A stretch of DNA of 64,000 bases from Diacronema lutheri. Lineage: Eukaryota; Haptophyta; Pavlovophyceae; Pavlovales; Pavlovaceae. Position 1 is the stretch's first letter, and every line of letters starts with the position of its first letter. The notes under the pieces were generated by a model that saw only the letters and a program-made list of their open reading frames with translations, searched no databases and was not told where the DNA came from. The stretch spans positions 20,787-84,786 of the forward strand of contig JAGTXO010000082.1 in the NCBI GenBank assembly GCA_019448385.1, given 5' to 3'. Below, in pieces: positions 19,354-33,486 of the stretch. Position numbers and translations under genes: made by a program.

Positions 19354-22002
19354 ATGCGCCGCGCGCAGTCGCGCCGCTCGCTCGATGACGCGCCGGACTG
19401 GGCGTCACTGCCGCCCGAGCTGCTCGCGCTACTGCTGCGCCACCTGCCCGACGCCGCCGACGTCTCGCGCGCGCTCCGCGCGTGCAGCGCGCTCCGCGCC
19501 GCCGCCGAGCCGGCGCTTCGCCACCGCGCCGCCGCGGCCGGGCGCGCGCTGCCCGCGAGGCTGCCCGACGGCGAGCGCTCGTGGGCGGAGCACCTGTGCT
19601 GGCTCGAGCGACGAGCCGCCTTTGCCGCCGCGCGCGCCCCCTACGATGGCCGCCTCGCCGCCGCCATGTTCCATTCGCTCCTCGCGCCGCTGCCCGTGCC
19701 GCTGCCCGCGCCGTCGCTTGCGCACGCGCCGTCGACGACACTGGCGCCTCCGCCGTCGCCCACGTCGGCGCCCGCGCCCGCGCGTGCGGGCGAGGGCGCG
19801 GGCGAGGGCGCGCGCGCGCCGGCGCGTGCGGGCGAGGGCGCGGGCGAGGGCGCGCGCGCGCCGGCGCGGGCGCGGTCGCTGCCCGGTGACGACAACGCCG
19901 CCGCCGCGCGCGAGCGCGCCGTGGTTGGCGCGGCGCTCAACGGCGGCGGCGGCGGCGGCTCGAGCGGGGCGGCAGCGGCGTCCGCGCCGCCGCCGCCGGC
20001 CGGCCATGCGTGCGCACGAGGCGATGACGTCGGCCGTTTCGTCGGTTTCGTCGGCTGTTACTCGTTTGGCGTGGGCGCGGGCGGGCGGCTCGGCCATGGC
20101 GACGAGGCCAACCGCGACGCGCCCACGCCCGTCGCGCCGCTCGCCACCGAGGCCGTGCGCGCGGTCGCGGCCGGTGCCGACTTCTCGCTCGCGCTGTCCG
20201 CGGACGGATTTCGGCTGTGGGTGGCCGGCTGCGGCGCGGGAGATGGCGCGCTCGGCGCGCCGGCGCGCGAGGCGCGCGCGTCGGCGCCGCTGCTCGTCGG
20301 CGGCCTGCCCGCCGGCGTGCGCGTCGTCGCGATCGCGGCGGGCGCGCGGCACGCGTTGCTCGCGACGGAGGAAGGCGCGGTGTACGCGTGGGGCCAGCGC
20401 GCGGTCGGCAGGCTCGGGCTCGGCGGTGGCGGCGGTGGTGGTGGCGATGGTGGCGGCGAGCATGGCGTCGTGCTCTCGCCTGCGCGCGTCGGCGACTTTG
20501 GCGCGGTCGCGCACGCCGGCAGCGGCAGCGGCAGCGGCAGCGGCAGCGGCAGCGGCAGCCATCGTGGCACCCACGGCAGCCATCGTGGCACCAACGGCAG
20601 CCATCGTGGCACCAACGGCACCCATCGTGCGAGAAGCGGCGCGCGCGTCGTCGGCGTCGCGGCGGGCGGCTCGTTCTCGCTGGCGTGGACGGAGGGCGGT
20701 GCGCTCTGGTCGTGGGGCAGTTGCGAGTTCGGATCGCTCGGACTCGGATTCGGACTCGGAGCCGATGTCGGAACCGATGTCGGACTCGGGCGCGCCGGGG
20801 ACGACGCGGGCGGCGGCGGCGGCGGCGGCGGCGACGCGGCGGTGGCGAGCGACGCGGGCGACGCGTCGCTCGCCAGCGGCCGCGGCTCAGCGCGGCCGCG
20901 CACGCGCGCCGACGCGCCCGAGCGCGTGCGCGGCATTCTCGTCGGTGCGCGCTGTGCGGCCATCGCCAATCCTCCAAGCAATGGCGGTCGTGCTGCGGGC
21001 GATGGCGGTCGTGCTGCGGGCGATGGCGGTCGTGCTGCGGGCGATGGCGGTCGTGCTGCGGGCGATGGCGGTCGTGCTGCGGGCGATGGCGGCGGCGATG
21101 GTGCTGCCGCCGGCGCCGACGGCGACGGCGCGGCCGCGGCCGCGGACGTCGCCGGGTACCGCGTGCTCGCCGCGTCGGCGGGCGAGGCGCACACGCTCAT
21201 CCTCGCGCAGGGCCGTGACACCGCCGGCACCTTCGTGCTGGCGTGCGGCTGCGGTTGGAACGGGCGCCTAGGGCTGGGCGATCAGGCGCACCGCACGGCG
21301 CCTGTGCTCGTGCGCGCGGGCGCGCTGCGCGCCGCGAGCGCGGCCGTGACGCACGGCGACGGCAGCGACGACGACGACGCCGCGCGCGGCTCGCGCGCGG
21401 CCGCGCGCCGCGCCGCGCCGGAGGCGGCGGCGGAGGCGGCGGCGGCGGCGGCGACGGCGACGGCGACGGCGGCGACGACGCGCGCGCAGCCGTGCGCCGT
21501 CTCCGCGGGCGGCGCGCATTCGCTCTGCGTGCTCGACGATGGCGTCGTCCTCTCGTGGGGCTTTGGTTGGTCCGGGCAACTCGGACTGGGCAGTGACGAA
21601 ACCGTGCACGTGCCCACGCGCGTGCGCGCGCTCGGGCGCAGCGATGGTGGCGGCGACGGTGGTGATGGTGGCGTCTGCGGAGGCGGTGGCGGAGGTTGCG
21701 GCGCGGCGTGCGCTGGCGCGCATCGCCGCCCGCCTGCGCGCGCCGTCGCCGTTGCCGCGGGCGGCGTCCACTCCCTCGCGCTCTGCTGCGATGGCGGCGT
21801 CCTCTCGTGGGGCTCGGGGCTCGGCGGCAGGCTCGGGCGCGCGGACGCGCGCCGGTGCGAGCCGACGCCCGCGCGGCTGCGCGCGCAGACGAGGGCGGAA
21901 GCGGCGGCGGCGGCGGCGGGTGCAGTGCTGGACGCCGCCGCCGCGCCCGCCGCTGTGGGTGGCGGCGCGGGCGGAGACGGCGAGGCGGGCGAGGCGGCCT
22001 GA
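19354..22002 (+). CDS. F-box protein with RCC1-type beta-propeller repeats
   Basis: A single-exon frame of 882 residues. Residues about 19-55 (LPPELLALLLRHLPDAADVSR onward) have the Leu-Pro-x-Glu and hydrophobic pattern of an F-box, the Skp1-binding module of SCF ubiquitin ligases. After an Ala/Gly/Pro-rich linker, at least five RCC1 blades follow, each with the A-G-x-x-H/F-S/T-L core and W-G-x-x-x-x-G-x-L-G turn: AAGADFSLAL, AGARHALL with YAWGQRAVGRLGLG, AAGGSFSLAW with WSWGSCEFGSLGLG, ASAGEAHTLIL with CGWNGRLGLG, SAGGAHSLCV with SWGFGWSGQLGLG, and AAGGVHSLAL with SWGSGLGGRLG. Gly/Ala and GDGGRAA insertions separate blades. The likely role is substrate recognition by the propeller for ubiquitination. 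RCC1 exchange-factor activity for Ran is less likely given the fusion. Confidence 0.85.
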   Translation: MRRAQSRRSLDDAPDWASLPPELLALLLRHLPDAADVSRALRACSALRAAAEPALRHRAAAAGRALPARLPDGERSWAEHLCWLERRAAFAAARAPYDGRLAAAMFHSLLAPLPVPLPAPSLAHAPSTTLAPPPSPTSAPAPARAGEGAGEGARAPARAGEGAGEGARAPARARSLPGDDNAAAARERAVVGAALNGGGGGGSSGAAAASAPPPPAGHACARGDDVGRFVGFVGCYSFGVGAGGRLGHGDEANRDAPTPVAPLATEAVRAVAAGADFSLALSADGFRLWVAGCGAGDGALGAPAREARASAPLLVGGLPAGVRVVAIAAGARHALLATEEGAVYAWGQRAVGRLGLGGGGGGGGDGGGEHGVVLSPARVGDFGAVAHAGSGSGSGSGSGSGSHRGTHGSHRGTNGSHRGTNGTHRARSGARVVGVAAGGSFSLAWTEGGALWSWGSCEFGSLGLGFGLGADVGTDVGLGRAGDDAGGGGGGGGDAAVASDAGDASLASGRGSARPRTRADAPERVRGILVGARCAAIANPPSNGGRAAGDGGRAAGDGGRAAGDGGRAAGDGGRAAGDGGGDGAAAGADGDGAAAAADVAGYRVLAASAGEAHTLILAQGRDTAGTFVLACGCGWNGRLGLGDQAHRTAPVLVRAGALRAASAAVTHGDGSDDDDAARGSRAAARRAAPEAAAEAAAAAATATATAATTRAQPCAVSAGGAHSLCVLDDGVVLSWGFGWSGQLGLGSDETVHVPTRVRALGRSDGGGDGGDGGVCGGGGGGCGAACAGAHRRPPARAVAVAAGGVHSLALCCDGGVLSWGSGLGGRLGRADARRCEPTPARLRAQTRAEAAAAAAGAVLDAAAAPAAVGGGAGGDGEAGEAA

Positions 22003-22713
22003 AATGGTGACACGTGGAGAAGCACATGCCGATGATCAAAACAGCGCCACGCACCCATGGGGTGTGCCAATCAGACGGCAGACTCGCAGGGCACTGGACC
22101 GCCGCCCGCCCAACTGCGTCAAGGTAAAAGTCCCAGCGGACGCCTGACAGCCTGCCCCGTGTTCCGGCGGCGGTGTCCCGGCGGCCGGCCGTACAAGCGA
22201 GCGCGGGTGACCCCCGCGCGCGGTCGGCCAATGGGCTGCGCCCGCGCTGCGCGCGCTCGACGCGGCCGTGGTGGAGTGCGGGCCCACGCGCGCCACATGG
22301 CCGAGGCATGCGCCCGCGCACGGCTGCGCGACGGGCGTGGTGGCTCGACGCGCGGCTGCGCACGCGCCGGCGCGCAGCCGTGCGCGGGCGCATGCCTCGG
22401 CCATGTGGCGCGCGTGGGCCCGCGCTGGCGCGACGCGCGCGCCGCGTGCGCGCGTATGCGGAAGCTCGCGACGCGGCGGCGCGAAGGGCGCCGCCCGTCG
22501 CGGGCGCCAAACTCAACGAGCCTCGTCCGCAACGGCCATGCGAGAGCGGTGCCACATGCGCGCGCCATCCGTCGTGCACCCGTCGCGGCCCGAGCCGTCG
22601 CCCGCCCGCCGGTTGCGTCAGCGTCGCGCGCGAACGCTCTTCCCCCTCCGGCCGCGCGGGCGCGAAGGCGCGAAAATGGCTGCCGAGGGCGCGAGAAGAG
22701 CCAAGCTGGCGGC
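22003..22713. other. Spacer with a 53-bp perfect inverted repeat
   Basis: No gene is recognised between the RCC1 and ORC5 genes. Positions 22278-22330 are an exact reverse complement of 22371-22423, with a 40-base loop. The sequence is GC-rich and contains GGCCGAGGCATGCGCCCG. It may be the fold-back end of a small mobile element or a structural element in the ORC5 upstream region. Confidence 0.7.
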
Positions 22714-23945
22714 ATGGCGCAAGCTGCGGTCGCGGAGCTCGTCTCGCGCTGGCCCGAGCGAGAGGCGCAGATCACGGCGCTCGCGGCGGCGCTGGGCGAG
22801 GTGCGCACGGCGCGCGACGCGCGCGCCGGCGCCGCGCCGCGCCGCCGCCACTCGCGCGCCGCCACCGCTCACGATGCGCGCGCCCGAGACGCGCGCGCGC
22901 GCGCGGTGCACGCCGGCCTGCGCGCAGCCGCACGAGCTCAAGCGGCCGATCGTGCTGCACGGGCCGAGCGGCACGGGGAAGAGCTCGATTCTCCACGCGC
23001 TCCTCGCTGCCGCGCGCGCGCAGCACGCCACCGTCGACCTCGCCCTCTGCCCGTCCGTCCGCGCCTTTTGCGCCGAGGCCCTCGACGGACTCGTCCCGTG
23101 CGCGCGCGCGCGGCGCGCGGCGGTGGTGAGCGCGGCGGGCGCGGCGGGCGCGGGCGGTGCGGCGGGCGGCGATGCGGTCGACGGTGCGGACGCCACGCGC
23201 GCCGTGGCCGCGCACGCCGCCGCGACCGCCGCCGCCGCCGCCGCCGTGCGCCGGCCGGCGCTGCGCGGCGATGGCGTCGGCGCGCTGTGCGGTTTTTTGG
23301 CGGCGCACTTTGGCGGCGAGGACATGGGCGGCGGGGACGAGGGCGGTGGCGTGGGCTGGTGGGCTGCCGGCGCGCACGGCGGCGGCGGGGCCAAAGGCGC
23401 GGGTGAGGCGCCGTGCGGCGCGACGGGCGGCGCGGCCAGCGGCGAGGGCGGCGGCACGCCTCGCAGCGACGCCGCCGCCATCGCCGCCGCCGCCGCAGCG
23501 GCGGCGGGCGGCGGCTGGCGTCGCGCGGGCAGCGAGGGCGCGGCGGCGGCGCGCGACCGGCCGCCGACGGTCTACCTGATCGTCGAGCGCGCCGAGCGGC
23601 TGGCGGACGGCGCGGGCGGCGCGGCGAGCGCCGCCGCCGGCGCGGCCGGCGGGTACGCGTCGTGGGGCGCCGAGCGCGGCGCGCCGCACGTCGGCGCGGG
23701 CCTCGCGCGCGCGCTTCTCAGCCTGCGCGAGCTGAGCGCCAACGCGAACGTATGCGCCGTGCTGCTCTGCTCCGCGCCATGGGCGCGTCACGCGCAGCTC
23801 GCCGCGGGCTGCGCGCTGTGTGTCGTCCGCTTCCCGCAGTACTCGGTCGAGGAGCTCGAGACCATCCTCTCGCGCGCGCGCCGCGCCGACGGGCCGCGCG
23901 CGGTGCGCGTGCGCGCAGATGGCGCGGGCGCGACGGCGCCTGCTC

Positions 23946-23981
<36 letters not shown>

Positions 23982-25379
23982 ACGTCGACGCCGACGCCGA
24001 CGCGGAATGGACCGCGGAGTGGTCCGCGTTCGTGCGCGTCTTCACCGGCGCGGCATGCGCGCAGTGTCGCGACCTGCCCACTCTCCTTGCGCGCGCGCCG
24101 CCGCTTTTTGAAACGCTGCGCGCGCGCGCCGCGCCGGGCGGCGGCGGTGGCGGCGGCGGTGGCGGTGGCGGCGGCGGTGGCGGCGCGGCGCTCGCCGCGC
24201 GCGCGCGCCCGCTGCTCAGCGCGCTGCGCCGCGCCGTGTACGCCGCCGACGTGGCCGAGGCAGATGCTCTGCTCGGGCCCGCGCCGCCCGCCGGCGCGGG
24301 CGGCGGCGTGGCCGTGGCGGGCGGCGCGGGCGGTAAAGGACGTCGCGCCGCCGACGCGCCGCGCGGCGGCGACGGCGACGGCGACGGCGACGGCGGCGGT
24401 GGCGGTGGCGGTGGCGACGACGACCACGACGACGATGAGCCCGACCTGGTCGGCGGCGGCGACGGCGGCGGCCGGCGGGCGCCCGCTGCGCGTGCCGCCG
24501 AATTTGAAACGCCCGCGCGCGGCGAGGCGCCGCTGCCGCTGCCGGCGGCGGCCGGCGGCGCGGGCGCGGGCGCCGAGCGCGGCGTCGAGATGGCGTTGCA
24601 GGTGAGCGGACGGCGGGTGGGTACACGGGGGTGGGTACCGGGTGGGTACACGGGGGTGGGGTACCGGGTGGGTACACGGGGGTGGGGTACCGGGTGGGTA
24701 CACGGGGGTGGGGTACCGGGTGGGTACACGGGGGTGGGTACCGGGTGGGTACACGGGGGTGGGTACCGCTTGCGCCAACAGAATGAACCACCCACGCCCG
24801 CTTGCGCCAACCACACACGCACCCACCCCACACCCCACCTTCTCGCAGGGCAAGCAGCTGTTACTCGCCGCCTTCCTCGCCTCGCACCTGCCCCCATCGC
24901 TCGACGCCGCACTTTTCGGCGCCCAGCTGCGCGCGCCCAAACGGCGGCGCGCCTCGGGCGGCGTGGAGGCGAGCGGCGCGTCGGCCGGCGGCGGCGGCGG
25001 CGAGGGCGGCGCGGGCCGGCGGGGCGGCGGGCCGGCGGCGTTTGCACTCGAGCGGCTGCTCGCAATCTACGCGGCGGTGGCGCGCTGTGCTGACGGCGGG
25101 GCGGGTGGTGCGGCCGGCGGCGGTGGCGGTGGTGGTGGCGGTGGTGGCGGCGGCGGTGGTGGCGGTGGAGGCGGCGCGCTGCCGGTCGGCCCGGCGGCGC
25201 TGCTGCAGCTCGCGAGTCTGTGCGCCCTCGGCCTGCTCAGCCGCGCGGGGCCCGTCGAGGCTTGGAACCTGCACGCCCTGCGCTTCCGATGCGAGGCGCC
25301 CGCTGACCTCGTCGCGCGCGTCGCGGCCAACCTGCGCTTCCCGCTCGGCCGGTACGTGCGGATGGACGGGCTTGACTGA
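22714..25379 (+). CDS. ORC5: Origin recognition complex subunit 5
   Basis: Exons 22714-22800, 22928-24601, 24849-25379, all joined in phase 0; 763 residues against about 430-480 in animals and plants, the excess being Gly/Ala/Asp insertions. The first two exons join to give ALGEPHELKRPIVLHGPSGTGKSS, with the Walker A motif at about residues 41-49. A Walker-B-like strand is VYLIVERAERL (about 243-253), with Glu where Asp is usual. RFPQYSVEELETIL fits the sensor/lid region. The third exon opens with GKQLLLAAFLASHLPPSLD, then ALERLLAIYAAVARC and LLQLASLCALGLLSR, matching the ORC5 C-terminal winged-helix region and its conserved LL-A-FLAS-PP block. ORC5 is an AAA+ subunit of the complex that marks replication origins and loads MCM. 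ATG 22714 was chosen because its short exon restores the N-terminal helix before the P-loop. Confidence 0.88.
24605..24770 (+). repeat. Intronic minisatellite in ORC5
   Basis: The second ORC5 intron (24602-24848) begins with about six copies of a roughly 26-bp unit containing GGTGGGTACACGGGGGTGGG. The repeat lies wholly between donor and acceptor. Confidence 0.85.
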
Positions 25380-26106
25380 GGGGCCATGGCCCAGTCAGTG
25401 GCGGCGCACGCAGGCATGGGCTGATGGGCTGATGGGCGCCGGTCTTGACTGCGTCACGGTGTCACCGTGTCACGTCCGCATATGCGCCTGACTCGTTGAC
25501 TGAGACGTAGCCAGTGGAGTACATAGTATGACTCAGTGTGACTCAGCGCGGCGCGCGGCCCGGCGGCCGCCCAGCGCGGCCCGGAGCGGGCGCAGCGTGG
25601 TGGGCGCGCCATCGCGCCCCTGTGCGCGCCACGAGCGAGCGGTCGCGCCCGGCGCCGCGCCGTGCTGGCGCGCGCGCGGCCCGCGCGGCGCGCGGCGCGC
25701 CCTTTTCCAAAACGCGCGTCTTTTTGAAATCCAGCGGCCGGCGCCGGCGCCTCCGCCGGACCCGTGGATCGCCGGACTCCACCGGCTTTTCCTTCCGCGC
25801 ACCCCGAGCGCCATTTGAAGGGGCGCCCCTCGCCCGCCATCCTGCTCCGCGAGGTGAGGATGGCGGCCATGGGCGCTCGCGCCAGCCGAGCCAGCACGCG
25901 CGGGCGGGCATGGGCGGGCGGGCGGCGCGCGCACGCGGTGCTCACGACGCGCGCCTGCATGCCCGCGCGCGCGCGCCGCCCGCCCCCCGCGCGCGCCGCG
26001 CAGCCCGCGCACGTGCGAGCTCGTGCCGGACGCGGATCCGACCCAGAACCCCGCCCACCCCGGCGGCCCCGAGCGCGGCGCGAGTTGCTGGTAGTGGTGC
26101 GGACGG
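25380..26106. promoter_or_regulatory. Spacer between ORC5 and the YY1-like gene, with two TGACTCA sites
   Basis: No gene is supported. Two copies of TGACTCA, the palindromic AP-1/GCN4-type bZIP site, sit 10 bases apart at 25529-25535 and 25539-25545. This is centred about 570 bases upstream of the zinc-knuckle ATG, so promoter function is a guess. A TAG at 26092-26094 is in frame just before ATG 26107. It could also serve as a splice acceptor, so a 5' exon somewhere in this spacer is not excluded. Confidence 0.3.
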
Positions 26107-29735
<3,629 letters not shown>

Positions 29736-30424
29736 GGCGGCGGCGCGGGCGGACGTGGGCGCGCGGCGGACGGCGAGCGCGCGGCGCTTTCTGGGCTGCA
29801 GGCGGCACCGGACTCGAGTAACGGGCGGGTGAGGTGGCAGCACCGGACTCGAGTAACGGGCGGGTGAGGTGGCGGCCGAGCTCACGCCGCCACCCCGCGC
29901 GCCGCCAGCCCCGGCGGCGCTGCTGTCCAACTGGCGGAAAAGGGGAAAGGGGGGGGGGGGGGGGATGGCAGGGAAGCAAACGGCGGACCGAGGGCCAGCA
30001 CGCGCCATGGCGAGCTGAGCGCCGCCATGGCGGACCGAGGGCCATGGCGCGCGCTGAGCGCCTCGCCGCGTCGAGTGCGCGCCCGAGGCCGCCGTCGGCA
30101 GGTGCTGCACGCGCGGCGCGGCGCACACGCGCGCGCGCGCGCACGCCGCCATGGCCGCCATGGCCGCCATGGCCGCCATGGCCGCCATGGCGGCGGCGGC
30201 TGCGGCGGCGTTCACGCGGCATTGCACGCGCGCTGCAGATGAGCGCGCGGGGACGTTGCGCGACCGCCGCCGTGTCGGCCGTGCACGCACGCGGGCGCCG
30301 GCGCGTGCGCGCGCCGGTTGAGCGCGGCGGTCGCGGCCGGCGCACCTTCCGCCTTGGCCGGGGCTGTCGTGTGCGCGCACGGCGCGGCGATGCGTGGGCT
30401 CTTGAGCCAGAGGACTTGATAAGT
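29736..30424. other. Spacer with a 36-bp tandem duplication and a CCATGG repeat
   Basis: GCACCGGACTCGAGTAACGG with flanking bases is duplicated head to tail (about 29806-29873). At about 30146-30190 there are five GCCATGGCC units, each self-complementary. There is a 16-base G run at about 29949. No gene is supported. The left end of the inverted duplicate of 3.6-4.0 kb begins at about 30425. Confidence 0.5.
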
Positions 30425-30783
30425 GTCAAGAAGGGCCGTGTAATCGCGCTCTCACGTGGGAGATTCTAATCAGTGTCAGAAGGGCCGTGTGTTCCACTCG
30501 CGTACGCCTCGACGACGACTTGTCAACATCTCTTCTCGCTGCCGGCAGCGATTGCTGGACGCGTGTGCATGTGACGTGCTGCGCGCGTGCAGATCGTTTT
30601 CGCAAGGCCAGGGGCTCTCCTTGCAGCTGGGCTCATCCGCAAGCGCCCCTTTGCCCCCCTTCCTTGCCTCGTCTTCAGGGGGCGCGCAGCAGCAAAGCGG
30701 CCAGGCCGCGCGCTTGTCCGTGAGCAGTGACTGCGCGCCCGCAACCAAGCGGCAAGCAGCCGCGACCGTAGCCCATGCCGACT
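30425..30783 (-). repeat. 3' flank of the intact ankyrin gene, duplicated at 3633-3990
   Basis: Read on the minus strand, this follows the stop of the F-box/ankyrin gene and matches the sequence after the truncated copy on the plus strand at 3.6-4.0 kb. It includes the doubled AGGGCCGTGT words near 30434-30490. Confidence 0.65.
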
Positions 30784-32013
30784 TTAAATCCGCCCTTGGC
30801 ACGTTGCAAAGGAGTGCATGTCGCCGTCCCACTCGCAGCCGTGCTCGCGTGTCCACTTGAGCACCTCCTGGTGGCCGCATTGCGCCGCCATAAAGCACGT
30901 GAGGCTGTCCCAGTCGCAGCCGTGCTCGCGTGCCCACTGGAGCACGTGCAGGTGGCCACCCCGAGCCGCAGAGTAGCACGTGTCGCTGTCCCATTCGCAG
31001 CCGTGCTCTCGTGCCCACTGGAGCACCTCCAGGTGGCCATTCTCAGCTGCGCAGGAACACGTGAAGCGGTCCCACTCGCAGCCGTGCTCTCGTGCCCACT
31101 GCAACACATCCAGGTGGCCACCCTCAGCTGCACAAGAGCACGTGCTGCTGTCCCACTCGCAGCCGTGCTCTCGCGCCCACTGCAGCACCGCAAGATGGCC
31201 ATTCTCAGCTGCACAGGAGCACGTGCGGCTGTTCCACTCGCAACCGTGCTCCCGTGCCCACCGGAGCACGTGCAGGTGGCCACCCCGAGCTGCAGCGGTA
31301 CACGTCTCGCAGTTCCACTCGCAGCCGTGCTCTCGTGCCCACTGCAGCACCTCAAGGTGGCCACCTTCAGCTGCAGATGTGCACGTGTCGCAATTCCACC
31401 GGCAGCCGTGCTCGTGCGCCCACTGCAGCACTGCAAGGTGGCCACTCCGAGCAGCAGCGGAGCACGTGTCGATGTACCACTTGCAGCCGTGCTCTCGCGC
31501 CCACTGCAGCACCTCGAGGTGGCCATTCTCAGCTGCGCAGGAACACGTGCAATGGTCCCATTCGCAGCTTCGCTCGCGGAGAAAAGAGAGCGCTCCCACA
31601 CTGCCGACACGCGACGCTAGCGCGCACAGCTTTGCCTGCTCGAGCGCGCGAAACGCGGCCGAGCGGAAGCTGGGCAGCGCCCACGCCCACGCGGCGAGCG
31701 CGCGCGAGCGCAGCATCGCCATGCGCGGCGTGCGTGTCGGTGCGTCGACCATCCTGCTCATCGCGCGGCACGACAGGCGCCAGCACACGGCGTACTCGTC
31801 GCCGACGAGCGCGCTGATGCGCGCGAGCACGTCGGCGGGCAGCCGCGAGAAGAGCGCCGGAAGATCCGGGCGCGCACGCTGCACATCGAAGGGCGAACGC
31901 AGAGATGAGCGTACGTGCTCGCACATCCATGACGACGAGCCGCCGTCGGCATCCACCGACTCGCCAACCATGCGCCGCGAGCGAGCGCCGCGCCGCGCTC
32001 CGTCAGCCAACAT
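30784..32013 (-). CDS. F-box / ankyrin-repeat protein
   Basis: Intact single-exon gene, 409 residues from ATG 32013. Residues about 50-85 (LFSRLPADVLARISALVGDEYAVCW) resemble an F-box. From about residue 140 there are ten ankyrin-like repeats of 26-27 residues, each with C-AAA-GGHLEVLQWAREHGCEWD, and the gene ends DMHSFATCQGRI. Repeats of this Cys/Trp-rich style are abundant in algae of the haptophyte and stramenopile groups and in large DNA viruses, so viral exchange is possible but unproven. Likely role: SCF-type substrate adaptor. A TTTTAAAA box lies 62 bases upstream of the ATG. Two related copies, both broken, lie at 3285-3632 and 48369-49140. Confidence 0.85.
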   Translation of the reverse strand: MLADGARRGARSRRMVGESVDADGGSSSWMCEHVRSSLRSPFDVQRARPDLPALFSRLPADVLARISALVGDEYAVCWRLSCRAMSRMVDAPTRTPRMAMLRSRALAAWAWALPSFRSAAFRALEQAKLCALASRVGSVGALSFLRERSCEWDHCTCSCAAENGHLEVLQWAREHGCKWYIDTCSAAARSGHLAVLQWAHEHGCRWNCDTCTSAAEGGHLEVLQWAREHGCEWNCETCTAAARGGHLHVLRWAREHGCEWNSRTCSCAAENGHLAVLQWAREHGCEWDSSTCSCAAEGGHLDVLQWAREHGCEWDRFTCSCAAENGHLEVLQWAREHGCEWDSDTCYSAARGGHLHVLQWAREHGCDWDSLTCFMAAQCGHQEVLKWTREHGCEWDGDMHSFATCQGRI

Positions 32014-32074
32014 GCAAGGAGGGACCGGGAAGGGCTCGTGGCTGGTCGGGACTGGTGATTGGCTCCGGGCTGGC

Positions 32075-32082
32075 TTTTAAAA
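32075..32082 (-). promoter_or_regulatory. TATA-like box of the F-box/ankyrin gene
   Basis: TTTTAAAA, 62 bases before ATG 32013, in otherwise GC-rich DNA. The same octamer lies about 105 bases before the plastid-protein ATG at 49327. Confidence 0.4.
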
Positions 32083-32453
32083 GGCGCAAGTATCAAGATG
32101 GCGGGTCCGGAAGGGAGAGAGGCAGGGAGGAGAAATTTAATCGCGATGTGCGTGACTTGGGGTGCGTGGCACATTTGTTACCGACGCGTCGGGTGTCAAC
32201 CCGTCGGGTTCTCGAGCCGCCGCCTCCAGAGCTCGGTGAATGCAAACGCTAGCCCTGCGTGCGCGAGGAGCATTGGCCGATGCGAGACAGGGAGGCCGTC
32301 AGGCCCGGGTTTGCCGCGCTCGACTTTTAAGAGAAGGAGGGAACGTGCGCGACGAGCGGGTTGAGATACGCGTTGACTTCATCGACGAGCGAATCGCCGC
32401 GCAAAGCCACGTACTTGGGCAGCGTACTGTCCTGAAACGCGAGTCCAACGGAA
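32083..32453. other. Upstream spacer, no gene seen
   Basis: Contains a CGTCGGGTGTCAACCCGTCGGG inverted motif near 32188-32210. A short open plus frame (RDERVEIRVDFIDERIAAQ, about 32347-32403) looks protein-like but is too short to call. It could be the start of the broken mobile ORF to the right. Confidence 0.3.
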
Positions 32454-33480
32454 ATGCATCTGCTCGAGCGGCAGCGGATCGTGCAAGCAGCCCGTGTTGA
32501 TGCATTTCAAAAAGCATCCGCTTATCCTGCTCTCCCACTCGTACCTGTCGGACTCCCTGCCTGCCGCGGCTGCCTTCGACGGCTCGTCGCCCGGCAGGCT
32601 ACCGTCGCTCTCGGTGTCTCCCTTTCGACAGATGCCGTCGCGAGCCGCCGGCTACCGCCCCCCATCGCGATGCATGGCACCGGCCTGCGCAAGCAGGTCG
32701 ACCTCGCGCCCGCCCTGCTCTGGAGCGCCGCCTGGCTCGCCCTGCCGCACCTGCTCGACACGCGTGCCGCGCACGGCTCGACCCTGTAGGCGGGCGTCCT
32801 CGACCGGCCTGCCATCGCGGCGCGCGTCGGGCGCGGCGCCTTCGCCGACATGGGCGCGCACGGGTGGCGCTCGTTCCTTGCCTCGGGCTCGCGCCTGGGG
32901 CGCGGGCTCGCCTTCGCCTGGCACGCCATGCAGGCTGAGCTCGGTGGCGGGCATGGCGACACGACGGTGCACGTCCTCCGCCTGTCGCCCGGCTCCGTCG
33001 CGCCCGCCGCTCCCGCCGCCGGCCGCCGGCCTAGCCTCTTGGCCGACATTACCGGCGACCGCGAGCGCAGCCGTTTCGACATGCTCAACGCTGAGCACGG
33101 CGCCATGCCGCCGGGCTCGCGCGCGGCCTCTGGTTCGGTCTCGGCAAAGAGAGCGGCCTGTTCCTCGAAGCGCTGCCGCGGGCTACGCAGCCTTCTCACC
33201 TGCGCACCTTCGCACGCTTCTTGGGTCCGCCGAGCCCCGTGTGCGCGCAGCTCGCGGCGACGGACGCGCGCCTCGCGCGCAGCGGCAGCCAGCGCCCGAT
33301 CCCGGTCGATGCGTACGGCGACGCGCTCGCGGCGGCTCCGGGCATCGCCCACAACCACTTCGCGAAGGTTCGTCAAGACCCTGAGCTTAACCTCAATCTG
33401 CTCGCCTCACTCGCTCGCGGAGACGCTCGGACGAACGCGCAGCGCAACGACGCGGACATCTTTGGCTCCGAGCTCGCAGG
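32454..33480 (+). pseudogene. Broken ORF chain of unknown function upstream of a Fanzor C terminus
   Basis: A protein-like plus-strand reading runs GLRKQVDLAPALLWSAAW up to a TAG at about 32787, continues in the same frame past it (RVGRGAFADMGAHGWRSFL, then LADITGDRERSRFDML), and then must shift frame to continue as LFLEALPRATQPSHLRTFAR and HNHFAKVRQDPELNLNLLA until about 33480. At least one stop and two frame changes separate the parts, so it is not functional as one protein. It is not recognisable as the TnpB/Fanzor N terminus. It may be a second gene of the same mobile element. Confidence 0.4.
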
Positions 33481-33486
33481 CGTGCC

